Positions 34,517 through 43,109 of a stretch of 64,000 nt of DNA are shown here, piece after piece. Origin of the DNA: Paenibacillus tritici (GTDB lineage Bacteria > Bacillota > Bacilli > Paenibacillales > Paenibacillaceae). Numbering within the stretch: the first letter of the stretch is position 1; every line of letters begins with the position of its first letter. The translations under genes and the position numbers were made by a program. The stretch is taken from the NCBI RefSeq assembly GCF_013204885.1, contig NZ_JABMKX010000008.1, forward strand, positions 186,001 through 250,000. The letters run 5' to 3'. Under the pieces are notes generated by a model, which was given only the letters and a program-made list of their open reading frames with translations, was not told the origin of the DNA and ran no database searches.

Positions 34517-36856
34517 TTATAGATTATCGTGCGGGATCAGCCGGTTGTTCTGTCTATACTGGCCGGGTGTGATCCCTTCATATTTTTTGAAGACACGGAT
34601 GAAGGAATTGCTGTTCAGGAAGCCTACACGCTCCGATACCTCCTGCACGTTCAATTCATCCTGCTGCAGAAGCCTCTTGGCTTCTGTGATCCGGTACTGG
34701 TTAATATAGTCGATCACATTGGTTCCGGTCTGCTCCTTGAAGTACTTGGAGACATACGTAGGGTGGAAGCGGAACCGTTCGGAGATAGGGGTCAGCCCCA
34801 GATTCACATCGGCGTAATTCTCATGAATGAACTCCAGTAACTGCTCCTTCAGCTCCGTATTGTGGGAACGCTTGCGTTCATGCACCATCTGGCAGACCGT
34901 CTCCAGAATCTGCAGCAGCTCAGCCTCGATCTCCTCGAAGGTCTCACAGGCGAACAACTGGCGGATCAGCTCATTACGCCGGGCCAGCTCCTTCATGTCA
35001 TCGGTCTTGATCTGCTCGGTTGCCTTCAGCATGGTACCGATCAGCTCGAACATCAGGCAGCGGGCCAGCTCTACCGACAAGGGCTCCCCGGCGAAATTGG
35101 TCATCAGAATCTCATTCATGACCTCTGTAGAGCGGGCGTAGTTGCCTGTAGCGATATAATTCACCAGCTGACGCTCCAGATCGAGCGGATAATAGAGCTC
35201 CTCCTTGGGCTGCCGGATTCTATGCTGGTCAATAATCTGGCCGATGCCCAGAATCAGCCGGTACTCCAGCGCCTCCTCCGACTCCTGGTAGCAGGCCGAG
35301 ATCTCGGCCATGGACTGGCGGACGCTGCTGACTCCAACCGAGAAATAGATCAGGAAGCGGGACTGAATGAAGTGCTGCGCCTCTCCGGCGGCCTGAATCA
35401 ACTGCGGGACAGCATCCGCGTCATTCTCCCGGATATTGGCCAGAAGGGCGATCCGGCCATCCATTTCAGCGGAATAGACAGGGCCGGCCGGGCCCATCAG
35501 CTCCTCCAGCACATTGGTAAGAATCAGATGGACGAACTGGAGCTTGCCCTCCTTGTCCTCCGGTCCGCGGGTGCGGAACAGTCCCTCATAATTCTCAATG
35601 TGTACCAGCAATACGGCAAAGGAATCGCTCTCGAACCTGATCCCCAGGCGCTCCATCTCCTGCTCCGCAGCAACCCCCGCCCCCGGCTGGACCCGTCCCT
35701 TCAGCAGCCTCGCCAGGAAGCCGCTGCGCACCACCGTCTGCTGCTCCTTGAGCCTCGTCGCGAACTGATCCTGCTCTTCCCAGGCCCGGGTCAGCACGGT
35801 CTGCAGGATGCCGAATTCATCATCCGGCTGCTCCAGCTTCCCTTTGACTTTGTCGGAAATGATATTCATGATCCGGCCGAGCGGACGGTAATTGCGCCGG
35901 GTGAACCACCAGGCAGTCACACCGCCCAGCAGCAGAACGGCCGCCACTCCGGTGAATGTAATGCTGCGGATTACCATCAGCTTCTTGGCATAGATACGCG
36001 TAGGTACGATGGAGACATACTGCCAATCCTGTACGCCCGAAGAGATCTGGGAGACCGTCACCGATTCCCCGTTCCAGTCTGCCGTTCCCGTCCGTCTTCC
36101 CGTATCTTTGTTTTCCTGCAAATAGCGGTGTATTGAATAAGGGGTCTCGGCCGTTCCCGTAGAGAACAGCGTCCGCCCGTTCCGGTCCAGAATGAATACG
36201 ATGCTCTCCGGCTCCAGACGCACATTATTGATCGCCTGCTGGAACCGCTCCGGGTCCAGGGTAACGACAAAGGTAGCCGGGCTATCCTCCGATACCCGGA
36301 CCGGGAACGGCTGAAGGTAGACGAGCGTCTCCTCAATCCGGCGGTCCTCGCTGAAGACCTTCATTTTGCGGAACACGCTCTCGCTTGAATCCTGCATCAG
36401 CCGGGTCCACTCCTCCTCGCTTACCCCGGTTCCCTCATAATAAATATCGTATAACAGATTCTTGGAGACGAGCGAGGAGGAGGACAGCGCCACATCCGCA
36501 GATTTCACATAGATATATAATTCACGGATTAATCCATTCCCGATCCGGATCGACTTGAGGTTCTTAATCAGCTCCAGCCCCATCAGCCGCCACCTGGCAT
36601 CCTGCTCGGACGCGTGATTGATGAAGCTGCTAAGCTGGGAATCGGCCATTAGCTGGCTGCTGATGCTGCTGATATCCTGGGTCTGGCTGTCAATCGTCTC
36701 CTGTACCTGGGACAGCAGCACCCTGTTGGAGCGGTTAACCTCCTCCTTCAGCAGATGGCGCGACTCCGCAAAGACGGCGGCGCCGATAGCGACCGGGATG
36801 AGCAGGATGACCAGATAAGAGAGGCTCCAGGATAACAGGATGCTTTTCTTTTTCAT
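34517..36856 (-). CDS. Membrane-bound AraC-family sensor regulator (one-component)
   Basis: 779 residues. TM1 at about 7-27, an extracellular Cache-like sensor (about 30-295), TM2 (about 300-322), a cytoplasmic linker of about 350 residues, and a C-terminal AraC double helix-turn-helix (about 680-775). There is no kinase or receiver domain, so ligand binding outside is passed directly to the DNA-binding domain, a layout common in Paenibacillus sugar loci. ATG 36856 follows GAGGAGGAG. It lies between the permeases and ugl, 25 bp after the permease stop, so it probably activates this operon. Confidence 0.92.
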   Translation of the reverse strand: MKKKSILLSWSLSYLVILLIPVAIGAAVFAESRHLLKEEVNRSNRVLLSQVQETIDSQTQDISSISSQLMADSQLSSFINHASEQDARWRLMGLELIKNLKSIRIGNGLIRELYIYVKSADVALSSSSLVSKNLLYDIYYEGTGVSEEEWTRLMQDSSESVFRKMKVFSEDRRIEETLVYLQPFPVRVSEDSPATFVVTLDPERFQQAINNVRLEPESIVFILDRNGRTLFSTGTAETPYSIHRYLQENKDTGRRTGTADWNGESVTVSQISSGVQDWQYVSIVPTRIYAKKLMVIRSITFTGVAAVLLLGGVTAWWFTRRNYRPLGRIMNIISDKVKGKLEQPDDEFGILQTVLTRAWEEQDQFATRLKEQQTVVRSGFLARLLKGRVQPGAGVAAEQEMERLGIRFESDSFAVLLVHIENYEGLFRTRGPEDKEGKLQFVHLILTNVLEELMGPAGPVYSAEMDGRIALLANIRENDADAVPQLIQAAGEAQHFIQSRFLIYFSVGVSSVRQSMAEISACYQESEEALEYRLILGIGQIIDQHRIRQPKEELYYPLDLERQLVNYIATGNYARSTEVMNEILMTNFAGEPLSVELARCLMFELIGTMLKATEQIKTDDMKELARRNELIRQLFACETFEEIEAELLQILETVCQMVHERKRSHNTELKEQLLEFIHENYADVNLGLTPISERFRFHPTYVSKYFKEQTGTNVIDYINQYRITEAKRLLQQDELNVQEVSERVGFLNSNSFIRVFKKYEGITPGQYRQNNRLIPHDNL

Positions 36857-36881
36857 GGTTCTCCTCCTCCTCGTGTGTGTG

Positions 36882-37766
36882 TTATTCCTTAATCGCGCCG
36901 ATCATAACACCTTTTACGAAATATTTCTGCAAAAACGGATAGATAAAGAGGATCGGCAGCGTAGCCACCATCACCGTTGCGTATTTCACACTTTCTCCGA
37001 TCGCCTCTTTGTCGCCCATTGCCGCTGAAGTCGTCATTGAATCCGTGCTGTTCTGGATCAGAATCTCCCGCAGCACCAGTTGAAGCGGATACAAATTACG
37101 GTCGCGGAGATACAGAATGGCACTGAACCAGGAATTCCAATGCGCCACTCCGTAGAAAAGAATCATCACCGCAATCACCGGCATGGATAAGGGGATCACA
37201 ATCCGCCATAGGATGCGTACCTCTCCCGCCCCGTCCATCCTGGCGGATTCCAGCAGGCTCTCGGAGATCTCCTGGAAGGCCGTCCGCATAATGATCAGAT
37301 TATAGCTGCTGACCAGCCCCGGCACAATCAGGGCCAGCAGATTATTGCCGAGGTGCAGCGTATTGTTGATCAGCAGATAGGTGGGAATAATCCCGCCGTT
37401 GAAAAACATAGTGAACACTATGGCCAGCATGATCGGATTACGCAGCATGAAGCTTTTGCGGGACAGGGTATACGCCCCCAGGATAGTGAACAGCAGATTC
37501 AGTGCCGTGCCCAGCACTACGATCAGCATGGTATTCCTGTAGCCGGACAGAATGCTCGGATTGCTCAGCACCAGCTTATAGCTGTCGAGATTGAACCCCT
37601 CCGGCAGGAGCAGCAGCCCGCTATGGGCCATCAGCCGGTTGGAGTCGCTAAGTGACGCATTCAGCACATGCCACAGCGGATACAAGGTGATAATGATCAG
37701 CAGAATCATGATCAGCACATTGATACTGTCAAAGATTCTTTCTCCTATCGTTCTTTTGATTATCAT
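36882..37766 (-). CDS. Carbohydrate ABC transporter permease, LplC/YtcP type
   Basis: 294 residues; ATG 37766 follows GAGGGATTCCC. Six hydrophobic segments, EAA loop ESARMDGAGEVRILWRIVIP, and C-terminus KGVMIGAIKE. Second permease of the unsaturated-oligosaccharide importer, paired with the gene 36 bp upstream. Confidence 0.92.
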   Translation of the reverse strand: MIIKRTIGERIFDSINVLIMILLIIITLYPLWHVLNASLSDSNRLMAHSGLLLLPEGFNLDSYKLVLSNPSILSGYRNTMLIVVLGTALNLLFTILGAYTLSRKSFMLRNPIMLAIVFTMFFNGGIIPTYLLINNTLHLGNNLLALIVPGLVSSYNLIIMRTAFQEISESLLESARMDGAGEVRILWRIVIPLSMPVIAVMILFYGVAHWNSWFSAILYLRDRNLYPLQLVLREILIQNSTDSMTTSAAMGDKEAIGESVKYATVMVATLPILFIYPFLQKYFVKGVMIGAIKE

Positions 37767-37802
37767 GGGAATCCCTCACTTTGTCTTCCTGGTGAAGCCG
37801 TA

Positions 37803-38720
37803 CTAGAACAGCTTATTGTCAGATACCGCCTTGGACAGCCTGTTGGCGCCAATGAGCAGAATGAAATTGACTACCGACTGGAACAGGCCGACGGCTGTCG
37901 TATAGCTGAACTCGGCACTTTCACTGATCCCTTTGCGGTAGACAAAGGTTGAGATGACATCGGCGGTATCGTAGATATTCGGATTATAGAGCAGAATGAC
38001 CTTCTCGAAGCCAATCTCCATCAGTCCGCCCACCCGCAGAATCAGGAGAATCACGATCATCGGGATAATCCCCGGCAGGGTAATATGCCACACCTGGCGT
38101 ATCCGGCTGGCCCCGTCCACCTTGGAGGCGTCATAGAGCTCAGGATTAATTCCGCTAAGCGCGGCCAGGTAGATAATTGTCGAGAATCCAAGCTCCTGCC
38201 AGATGGAGGAAGCGGTATAAATCGTACGGAAATTGCCCGGCTCACTCAGCAGAGCGCTGCTCTCCCCGCCAAAGAACACAATAATAGAATTAAACAGCCC
38301 GTCACGGGACGAGAAATCTACCACCATTCCGCAAATGACCACAATCGAAATGAAGTGGGGGATATAGGAGATGGTCTGCACCGTACGCTTGAACAGCTCA
38401 TGTCTCAGCTCATTGAGCAGCAGCGCGAGCAGAATCGGGGCCGGGAAGCCGAACAGCAGCTGGTAGAAGCTTAGGACCAGGGTGTTTTTGAGAATCCGCC
38501 AGAAATAATAGCTTTGGAAAAAATCTCGGAAATGCTGCAGTCCCACCCAATCGCTGCCCCAGATGCCTTTGCCGACGGTATATTCCTTAAAAGCAATCAC
38601 CGCACCATACATCGGCAGGTACTTGAATACCAGGAAATACACAACCACGGGGAGGGCCATCCAGTAGATCGCTTTGTTCTTCTTGTAGTTCAGCCAGACC
38701 AGGGAGAGCCTCTGCGGCAT
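37803..38720 (-). CDS. Carbohydrate ABC transporter permease, LplB type
   Basis: 305 residues; ATG 38720 follows AGGAGGGAG. Six hydrophobic segments and EAA loop DASKVDGASRIRQVWHITLP. It follows the binding-protein gene after a 98-bp gap that contains GC-rich inverted sequence near 38790, often seen where binding protein must exceed permease. First permease of the ugl locus transporter. Confidence 0.92.
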   Translation of the reverse strand: MPQRLSLVWLNYKKNKAIYWMALPVVVYFLVFKYLPMYGAVIAFKEYTVGKGIWGSDWVGLQHFRDFFQSYYFWRILKNTLVLSFYQLLFGFPAPILLALLLNELRHELFKRTVQTISYIPHFISIVVICGMVVDFSSRDGLFNSIIVFFGGESSALLSEPGNFRTIYTASSIWQELGFSTIIYLAALSGINPELYDASKVDGASRIRQVWHITLPGIIPMIVILLILRVGGLMEIGFEKVILLYNPNIYDTADVISTFVYRKGISESAEFSYTTAVGLFQSVVNFILLIGANRLSKAVSDNKLF

Positions 38721-38818
38721 AATCTCCCTCCTTTCTTCTTCAGGACAAGCTCCGCGGGGGCACTATACTGACACTAGCTTTAAGTTCCGCCGCGCCGCGG
38801 GCGTCCTCAACTTCTGAA

Positions 38819-40405
38819 TTATCTTGCGTTGTAGCGGTCTATCGCCGCCTGCTGAATTTCAATCGCCCGTTTCACATTGAATTTGTCAATCTGGGCCGTG
38901 AACTTGCTGAAGTTCTCCAGCGGCTCCGCGCCGATCACGAATTTGATGAACATTTCATCGCGGTAGGTGGTGATGTCGCTCATGATTTTGCTGTATTCAC
39001 TGGACTCCTCAGTGGTCAGGCTGACCGGAGGAATACCCACCTTGAGCGTGTTGTCGCTGTATTTGGAAAAGAGCGCCACCGCATCCTTCTGCTGCTGGAA
39101 CTGGTAATACTGCTCGTTATAGCGGTCGTCATCCTCGCCGACAAACGGATAATTGGCAATGAAATGCTTCGCCATCGCCTGAACCACCGACAACCCCTCC
39201 GGATTCTTCAGAATCTCATCCGTATAGGTCGGATAGCCGTCCTTCATTGTATACGTAACCCCTTCTACGCCGAAGTTCTTCAGCATATGCCCTTCTTCAC
39301 TGAAGAAGTAATCCAGCGCCTTCACGGTCTCTTCCGGGTGCTTATTGCTCTTGGTAATCGTTGCTCCGGCACCGCTCCACTCCCAGGACCGTCCGGTGAA
39401 CATCGGTTCATCCCCTTTGTTCAGCACAGGGTACTGGGCGGCGGTAAGATTGGCCTTCGGCTCCTTCTCCTGCAGTGCAGGCAGATAACGCCCGATACCG
39501 CCGCCGATGAAGGTGAAGAAGGCCCCGGCCTGACCGCCCAGAATCTTGGCATCATAGGTCTTCTGATCATTCGTCGCGAAATCAGGATCAATCAGCCCTT
39601 CCTGATACCAGCGGTGGAACGTGGTCAGGAACTCCTTGAATTCCGGCTCTATCGGCCCGAACGCCACCTTGCCGTCTTTCAGGAAGATAGTATTGGTAAT
39701 GCCGTAAGCTTCCAGGAAGGTCGGGGCCGCCGGGCCCATGGTTGTCATCTTAGGCGGTGCGCCGAACAGGAGAGGTGCGGTTACGCCTTTTTTCTCCTTA
39801 AAAGCCTTCAGCACCGTCTCCCACTCCTCCAGCGTCTCCGGCTGCTGCAGGTTCAACTCGTCCAGCCAATCCTGACGGATGAACGTGCCGCCGAAGGTTT
39901 TGTACTTGCCGAGCCGCAGATGGGGAATCGCATAGATATCTCCGTTATCCGCTTTCAATTGCTTGGCTACCTCGGGGTTCTCGTCCAGAATCTTCTTCAG
40001 GTTAGGCGCATACTGGTCAATCAGGTCATTCAGCTTAATAATGGAGCCGTCGTTGTACAGCTTGGAGTAATCCCCGTAGACGAACATTACATCCGGCAGC
40101 TTATTGGACGCCAGCATGACATTGAACTGCTCCGTCTCCGCGCCTACGGCAGGGTGCTGGAACTCCGTCTTAATATTGGTTTTCTTCTCCCACTCCTGGA
40201 TTGCCGTAATCTCACTCATATTCTTCAGCGTAATCGACACATTCGTATTCAGCGACGCCCAGATCGAGATCGGGGTCGGCTTATCCGCCGCTGCTCCCTT
40301 CGCGTTCTTGTTCCCGTCCGCGCCGCCCGAGCAGCCTGCCAGTCCGCTTATCGCCAGCAGCAGGCTGGTCCCGAGCATCATCCGCCTTCTCCAAGTTCTC
40401 TTCAT
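38819..40405 (-). CDS. Substrate-binding lipoprotein of the ugl-locus ABC transporter
   Basis: 528 residues. Lipobox LAGC with Cys25, Gly/Asp/Asn linker, and a family 1 extracellular solute-binding fold of the long LplA kind. ATG 40405 lies behind GGGGGAGATG. First gene of the operon, with ugl at its end, so its ligand is probably an unsaturated uronic-acid-containing oligosaccharide. Its upstream region is the unusual 1.27-kb repeat-rich block (40406-41672). Confidence 0.9.
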   Translation of the reverse strand: MKRTWRRRMMLGTSLLLAISGLAGCSGGADGNKNAKGAAADKPTPISIWASLNTNVSITLKNMSEITAIQEWEKKTNIKTEFQHPAVGAETEQFNVMLASNKLPDVMFVYGDYSKLYNDGSIIKLNDLIDQYAPNLKKILDENPEVAKQLKADNGDIYAIPHLRLGKYKTFGGTFIRQDWLDELNLQQPETLEEWETVLKAFKEKKGVTAPLLFGAPPKMTTMGPAAPTFLEAYGITNTIFLKDGKVAFGPIEPEFKEFLTTFHRWYQEGLIDPDFATNDQKTYDAKILGGQAGAFFTFIGGGIGRYLPALQEKEPKANLTAAQYPVLNKGDEPMFTGRSWEWSGAGATITKSNKHPEETVKALDYFFSEEGHMLKNFGVEGVTYTMKDGYPTYTDEILKNPEGLSVVQAMAKHFIANYPFVGEDDDRYNEQYYQFQQQKDAVALFSKYSDNTLKVGIPPVSLTTEESSEYSKIMSDITTYRDEMFIKFVIGAEPLENFSKFTAQIDKFNVKRAIEIQQAAIDRYNAR

Positions 40406-40489
40406 CCTTCACATCTCCCCCATGTGTTCTTAATTAATAGTCGTCATGCGGTGCCGGAGGTCCAGTAGTTCCTTGTCTTGCTGTGTTAA

Positions 40490-40640
40490 TGAGTTGCTGG
40501 CTTAGTGGTGCTGTGCTGCTGGCTTGCTGAGTTGCTCGCTTGTTGGTGCTGTCTTGCGGAGTTGCTGTCTTGCTGTCTTGCTGTCTTGTTGGTGCTGTCT
40601 TATGGTGCTGTTCTGCTGTCTTGCTGTGGTGCTGCCTCCC
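40490..40640. repeat. Low-complexity CTTGCTGT/GGTGCTGT repeats
   Basis: Irregular runs of 8-bp TTGCTGTC and GTTGGTGC-type units over about 150 bp, best ordered around 40558-40590. A short Gln/Ser/Thr-rich open frame on the minus strand through it looks like a by-product of the repeats. The region lies 85-235 bp upstream of the lipoprotein ATG at 40405, so it would be in the promoter or leader of that operon. Confidence 0.7.
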
Positions 40641-40781
40641 GCTCCTCCAACTTAACGCTATACAGCAATGCTGACTATCTCCCATTCTTGCCGCGATATC
40701 GATATATTGCTTACGGCCTGTCCATCACAGGAATTGTATATATAAGCCAAGAAATCAGGATTGATTTCGGATTGCACATTG

Positions 40782-40803
40782 AAATCCCGGTTTAACGGGA
40801 TTT
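40782..40803. terminator. Small perfect hairpin
   Basis: AAATCCCG-GTTTAA-CGGGATTT, followed on the plus strand by ATTAAAA and on the minus by sequence without a long T run. It may be a weak bidirectional terminator marking the boundary of array 2. Confidence 0.45.
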
Positions 40804-40889
40804 ATTAAAATGTCGCGCGCGGTGGATGCGCTTCCATATTATATCAGACTGATGCGTTGTCGCGGCATTGAACACACTTTTCCCAGAAT

Positions 40890-41262
40890 GGACGCCCGCC
40901 TGACGCCCACCTTCGGCGGATTGAGGTGCACTTATGCTCCTCATTCCCGCTTGCCGCCCACTTCCGCCGAATTCAGGTGCACTTATGCTCTTCATTCCCG
41001 CCTGCCGCCCACTTCCGCCGGATTAAGGTGCACTAGTGCTCCTCTTTCCCGCCTGCTACCCACTTTTATCGGATTGAGGTGCACTTATGCTCTTCATTCC
41101 CGCCTGCCGCCTACCTGCCGCCCACCTCCAACTGGTTCAGAGGGAATTATCCCTTTCATTTTCCACTATTCCCTACTTTCTGCTGAATCAAAGGGATTTC
41201 TCCCTCTGATACTCCAATACTGCCCACTTTTGCCGGATTCAAAGGGATTTTTCCCTTTGATC
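40890..41262. repeat. Tandem array 2 of 51-bp units: four A-type then three B-type
   Basis: A units have GTGCACTTATG or close variants at 40926, 40977, 41028 and 41079, all 51 bp apart. B units have a 7-bp-stem hairpin at 41139, 41190 and 41241, again 51 bp apart; a 9-bp insertion separates the two blocks. Same orientation and A-then-B order as array 1 (6961-7598), but diverged in sequence. Both arrays sit between the start of a minus-strand sugar ABC operon and the end of a minus-strand gene. Not CRISPR, since there are no unique spacers. Confidence 0.93.
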
Positions 41263-41328
41263 CTTTAAGCAGCGGATACTGGAGGGTCAGCAGGGGGCCT
41301 GACCCCTATCCCTGATTACTCAAGAGAC

Positions 41329-41360
41329 TTATCCCCAACTTTATCCACATATTATCCACA
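41329..41360 (+). promoter_or_regulatory. Cluster of three phased DnaA boxes
   Basis: TTATCCCCA (41329-41337), TTATCCACA (41341-41349) and TTATCCACA (41352-41360): two perfect DnaA boxes and one with a single change, all in the same orientation, 12 and 11 bp apart. An AT-rich stretch follows (about 41380-41405). There is no dnaA, dnaN or rep gene here, so it is more likely a DnaA-titration or regulatory cluster than oriC. Confidence 0.7.
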
Positions 41361-41484
41361 ACAGAGGGATATCAACATTTCCTAACTAAATATAAATAAA
41401 AAAAGACACTGGGTAAGTGTCTGATTAGTCTTAAAGTGTCTCAAAGGCCTCAAAGTGTGTTAAATGCTCCCCAGTATCTTAACT

Positions 41485-41605
41485 ATCTCTAAGTATCTTC
41501 AAATATCTCTAAGCATCTTCAAATATCTCTAAGTATCTTCAAGTCTCTCCAAGCACCTTCAAGCTTCCCCCAAGTATCTTCAAGTATCTCAAAGCGTCTC
41601 CAAGC
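41485..41605. repeat. 10-bp degenerate tandem repeat
   Basis: About twelve copies of a decamer with consensus ATCTYYAAGT, ordered as 20-bp pairs (ATCTCTAAGT + ATCTTCAAAT). More decayed copies extend back to about 41425. The 10-bp period is close to one DNA turn, so it may bend DNA or bind a protein in phased fashion. It sits just beyond the DnaA boxes and 70 bp from the end of the amidohydrolase gene. Confidence 0.85.
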
Positions 41606-41672
41606 CCCGAATGTCTCCAATACCGCCCCATGTATCGCCCAACGCCCCATTGCCCATACAGCAAGGCCTTCA

Positions 41673-42902
41673 TCAGCCACCAGCCAACACCGACAGCACC
41701 GTCTCCAGCACCACATTCACGCCCAGCTCACAATCCTCATAAGCAGTGAGCTCTTCCTCGCAATGGCTTTTCCCCTTCACGCTGGGAACAAAAATCATCG
41801 CCGAAGGCAGAAACCCGGCCACGAACTGGGCATCATGCCCCGCTCCGCTGGCCAGCTTCCGGCTGCTATAACCAAGCTTCTGCGCAGCTTGCTCCACCAG
41901 CGTACAGATTCCCGGATCGAACCATACCGTGTCGCGGCCCCACAGCTTCGTCTTGGACACGCTGCATTCCAGCAGCTCCTCCGGCAGGCCGTTAATAATC
42001 GCCTCCACTTCACGGACGATATCCATATCCTTATGTCTGGCCTCCACGGTGAAGATCACCTTATTCGGAATAACGGTGTGAATATTAGGCAATACGTTCA
42101 TTCTGCCCATCGTATAGACCAGTTCAGGGTCCAGCACTGCCAGCTTCCGGCGCAGCTCCGTCATTAGATCTGTCGCGGCAACAAGCGCATCCCTCCGCAT
42201 ATCCATCGGCGTGGTACCGGCATGATCCGATTCGCCTGTTACTTCAATCTCATAGCAGGCCATTCCAACCACACCGTCCACCAGGCCAATCTTGAGATTC
42301 TCTCTCTCCAGTACAGGACCCTGCTCGATATGCAGCTCCAGATAAGCCGTCGCTTCCTTGATCCGGTTGGCGGCATCTCCGGCATAACCGCTGGCCTCCA
42401 GCGCTTCACCAAAAGTAATCCCCTCCGGGTCCCTCTTCTCCAGCATCTCCGCCTTCCCGAACTTGCCTGCCAAGACCCCGGAGGCCATCATCGACGGCTC
42501 GAAGCGCGCGCCCTCCTCATTGGTGAAGTTCATCACCATTACGGGCAAGCGGGGCTTAATGCCGTGGTCCACCAGGGTTCTAGCTACCTCCAGCCCGGCG
42601 ATGACACCAAGCACACCATCGAAACGGCCACCTTTTTTGACCGTATCCAGATGCGAGCCAATCACTATGGGCGGACCTTCCCCGCTACCCTCCAGAGTGG
42701 CATACATATTGCCCATATCATCCACCTTCACGGCCATGCCCAGCTCTTCTGCACAGGTGGTGAAATAGCCGCGTACCCTTACATCCTGCTCCGACAGTGA
42801 CAGCCGGGTGACCCCATTGTTGTCTGTCCGCCCGAAGTCGGCGAAGGCCTCGATCGTATTTTTCAGTCTCTCACCGTTCACGAATATTTGCTGCAGCTGC
42901 AT
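41673..42902 (-). CDS. M20-family Zn-dependent amidohydrolase (N-carbamoyl-amino acid hydrolase / allantoate amidohydrolase type)
   Basis: 409 residues; ATG 42902 follows GGAGGGGGC. Metal-binding motifs are clear: GSHLDTVKKGGRFDG (His/Asp), NFTNEEGARF (Glu-Glu), and the lid domain with HIEQGP and SDHAGTTPM. The family removes carbamoyl or ureido groups in hydantoin, allantoate or ureidoglycine breakdown. No purine or hydantoin genes are nearby, so the substrate is not settled; a carbamoylase is the safest reading. Transcribed alone. Confidence 0.88.
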   Translation of the reverse strand: MQLQQIFVNGERLKNTIEAFADFGRTDNNGVTRLSLSEQDVRVRGYFTTCAEELGMAVKVDDMGNMYATLEGSGEGPPIVIGSHLDTVKKGGRFDGVLGVIAGLEVARTLVDHGIKPRLPVMVMNFTNEEGARFEPSMMASGVLAGKFGKAEMLEKRDPEGITFGEALEASGYAGDAANRIKEATAYLELHIEQGPVLERENLKIGLVDGVVGMACYEIEVTGESDHAGTTPMDMRRDALVAATDLMTELRRKLAVLDPELVYTMGRMNVLPNIHTVIPNKVIFTVEARHKDMDIVREVEAIINGLPEELLECSVSKTKLWGRDTVWFDPGICTLVEQAAQKLGYSSRKLASGAGHDAQFVAGFLPSAMIFVPSVKGKSHCEEELTAYEDCELGVNVVLETVLSVLAGG

Positions 42903-43109
42903 GGGCTTGCCCCCTCCGTTTCGTTTGCTCCTATTAGGTGTATCTACTCCGTTACTTCCTTACTATCTATGTTAACCCATTCCTTATTTTTGTCATTTTA
43001 CATACTGTAATAATTTTTTATGGTTTGGTTCACGTTATGTTGCAACACCTTCGGGGAAGTCTGATAGAATATGAGCTACTGGGAACACCATTTGAGAGGA
43101 GCTAGGAAT

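Noticed and set aside
34862..36136. 424-residue plus-strand open frame
   Set aside because: Antisense shadow of the membrane AraC regulator; composition follows the complementary codon pattern and there is no domain.
40434..40685. 83-residue Gln/Ser/Thr-rich minus-strand open frame
   Set aside because: Derived from low-complexity repeats, lacks a ribosome site and would lie in the leader of the transporter operon.
41329..41360. Chromosomal origin oriC
   Set aside because: No dnaA, dnaN, gyrase or recF genes nearby; only three boxes in one orientation.
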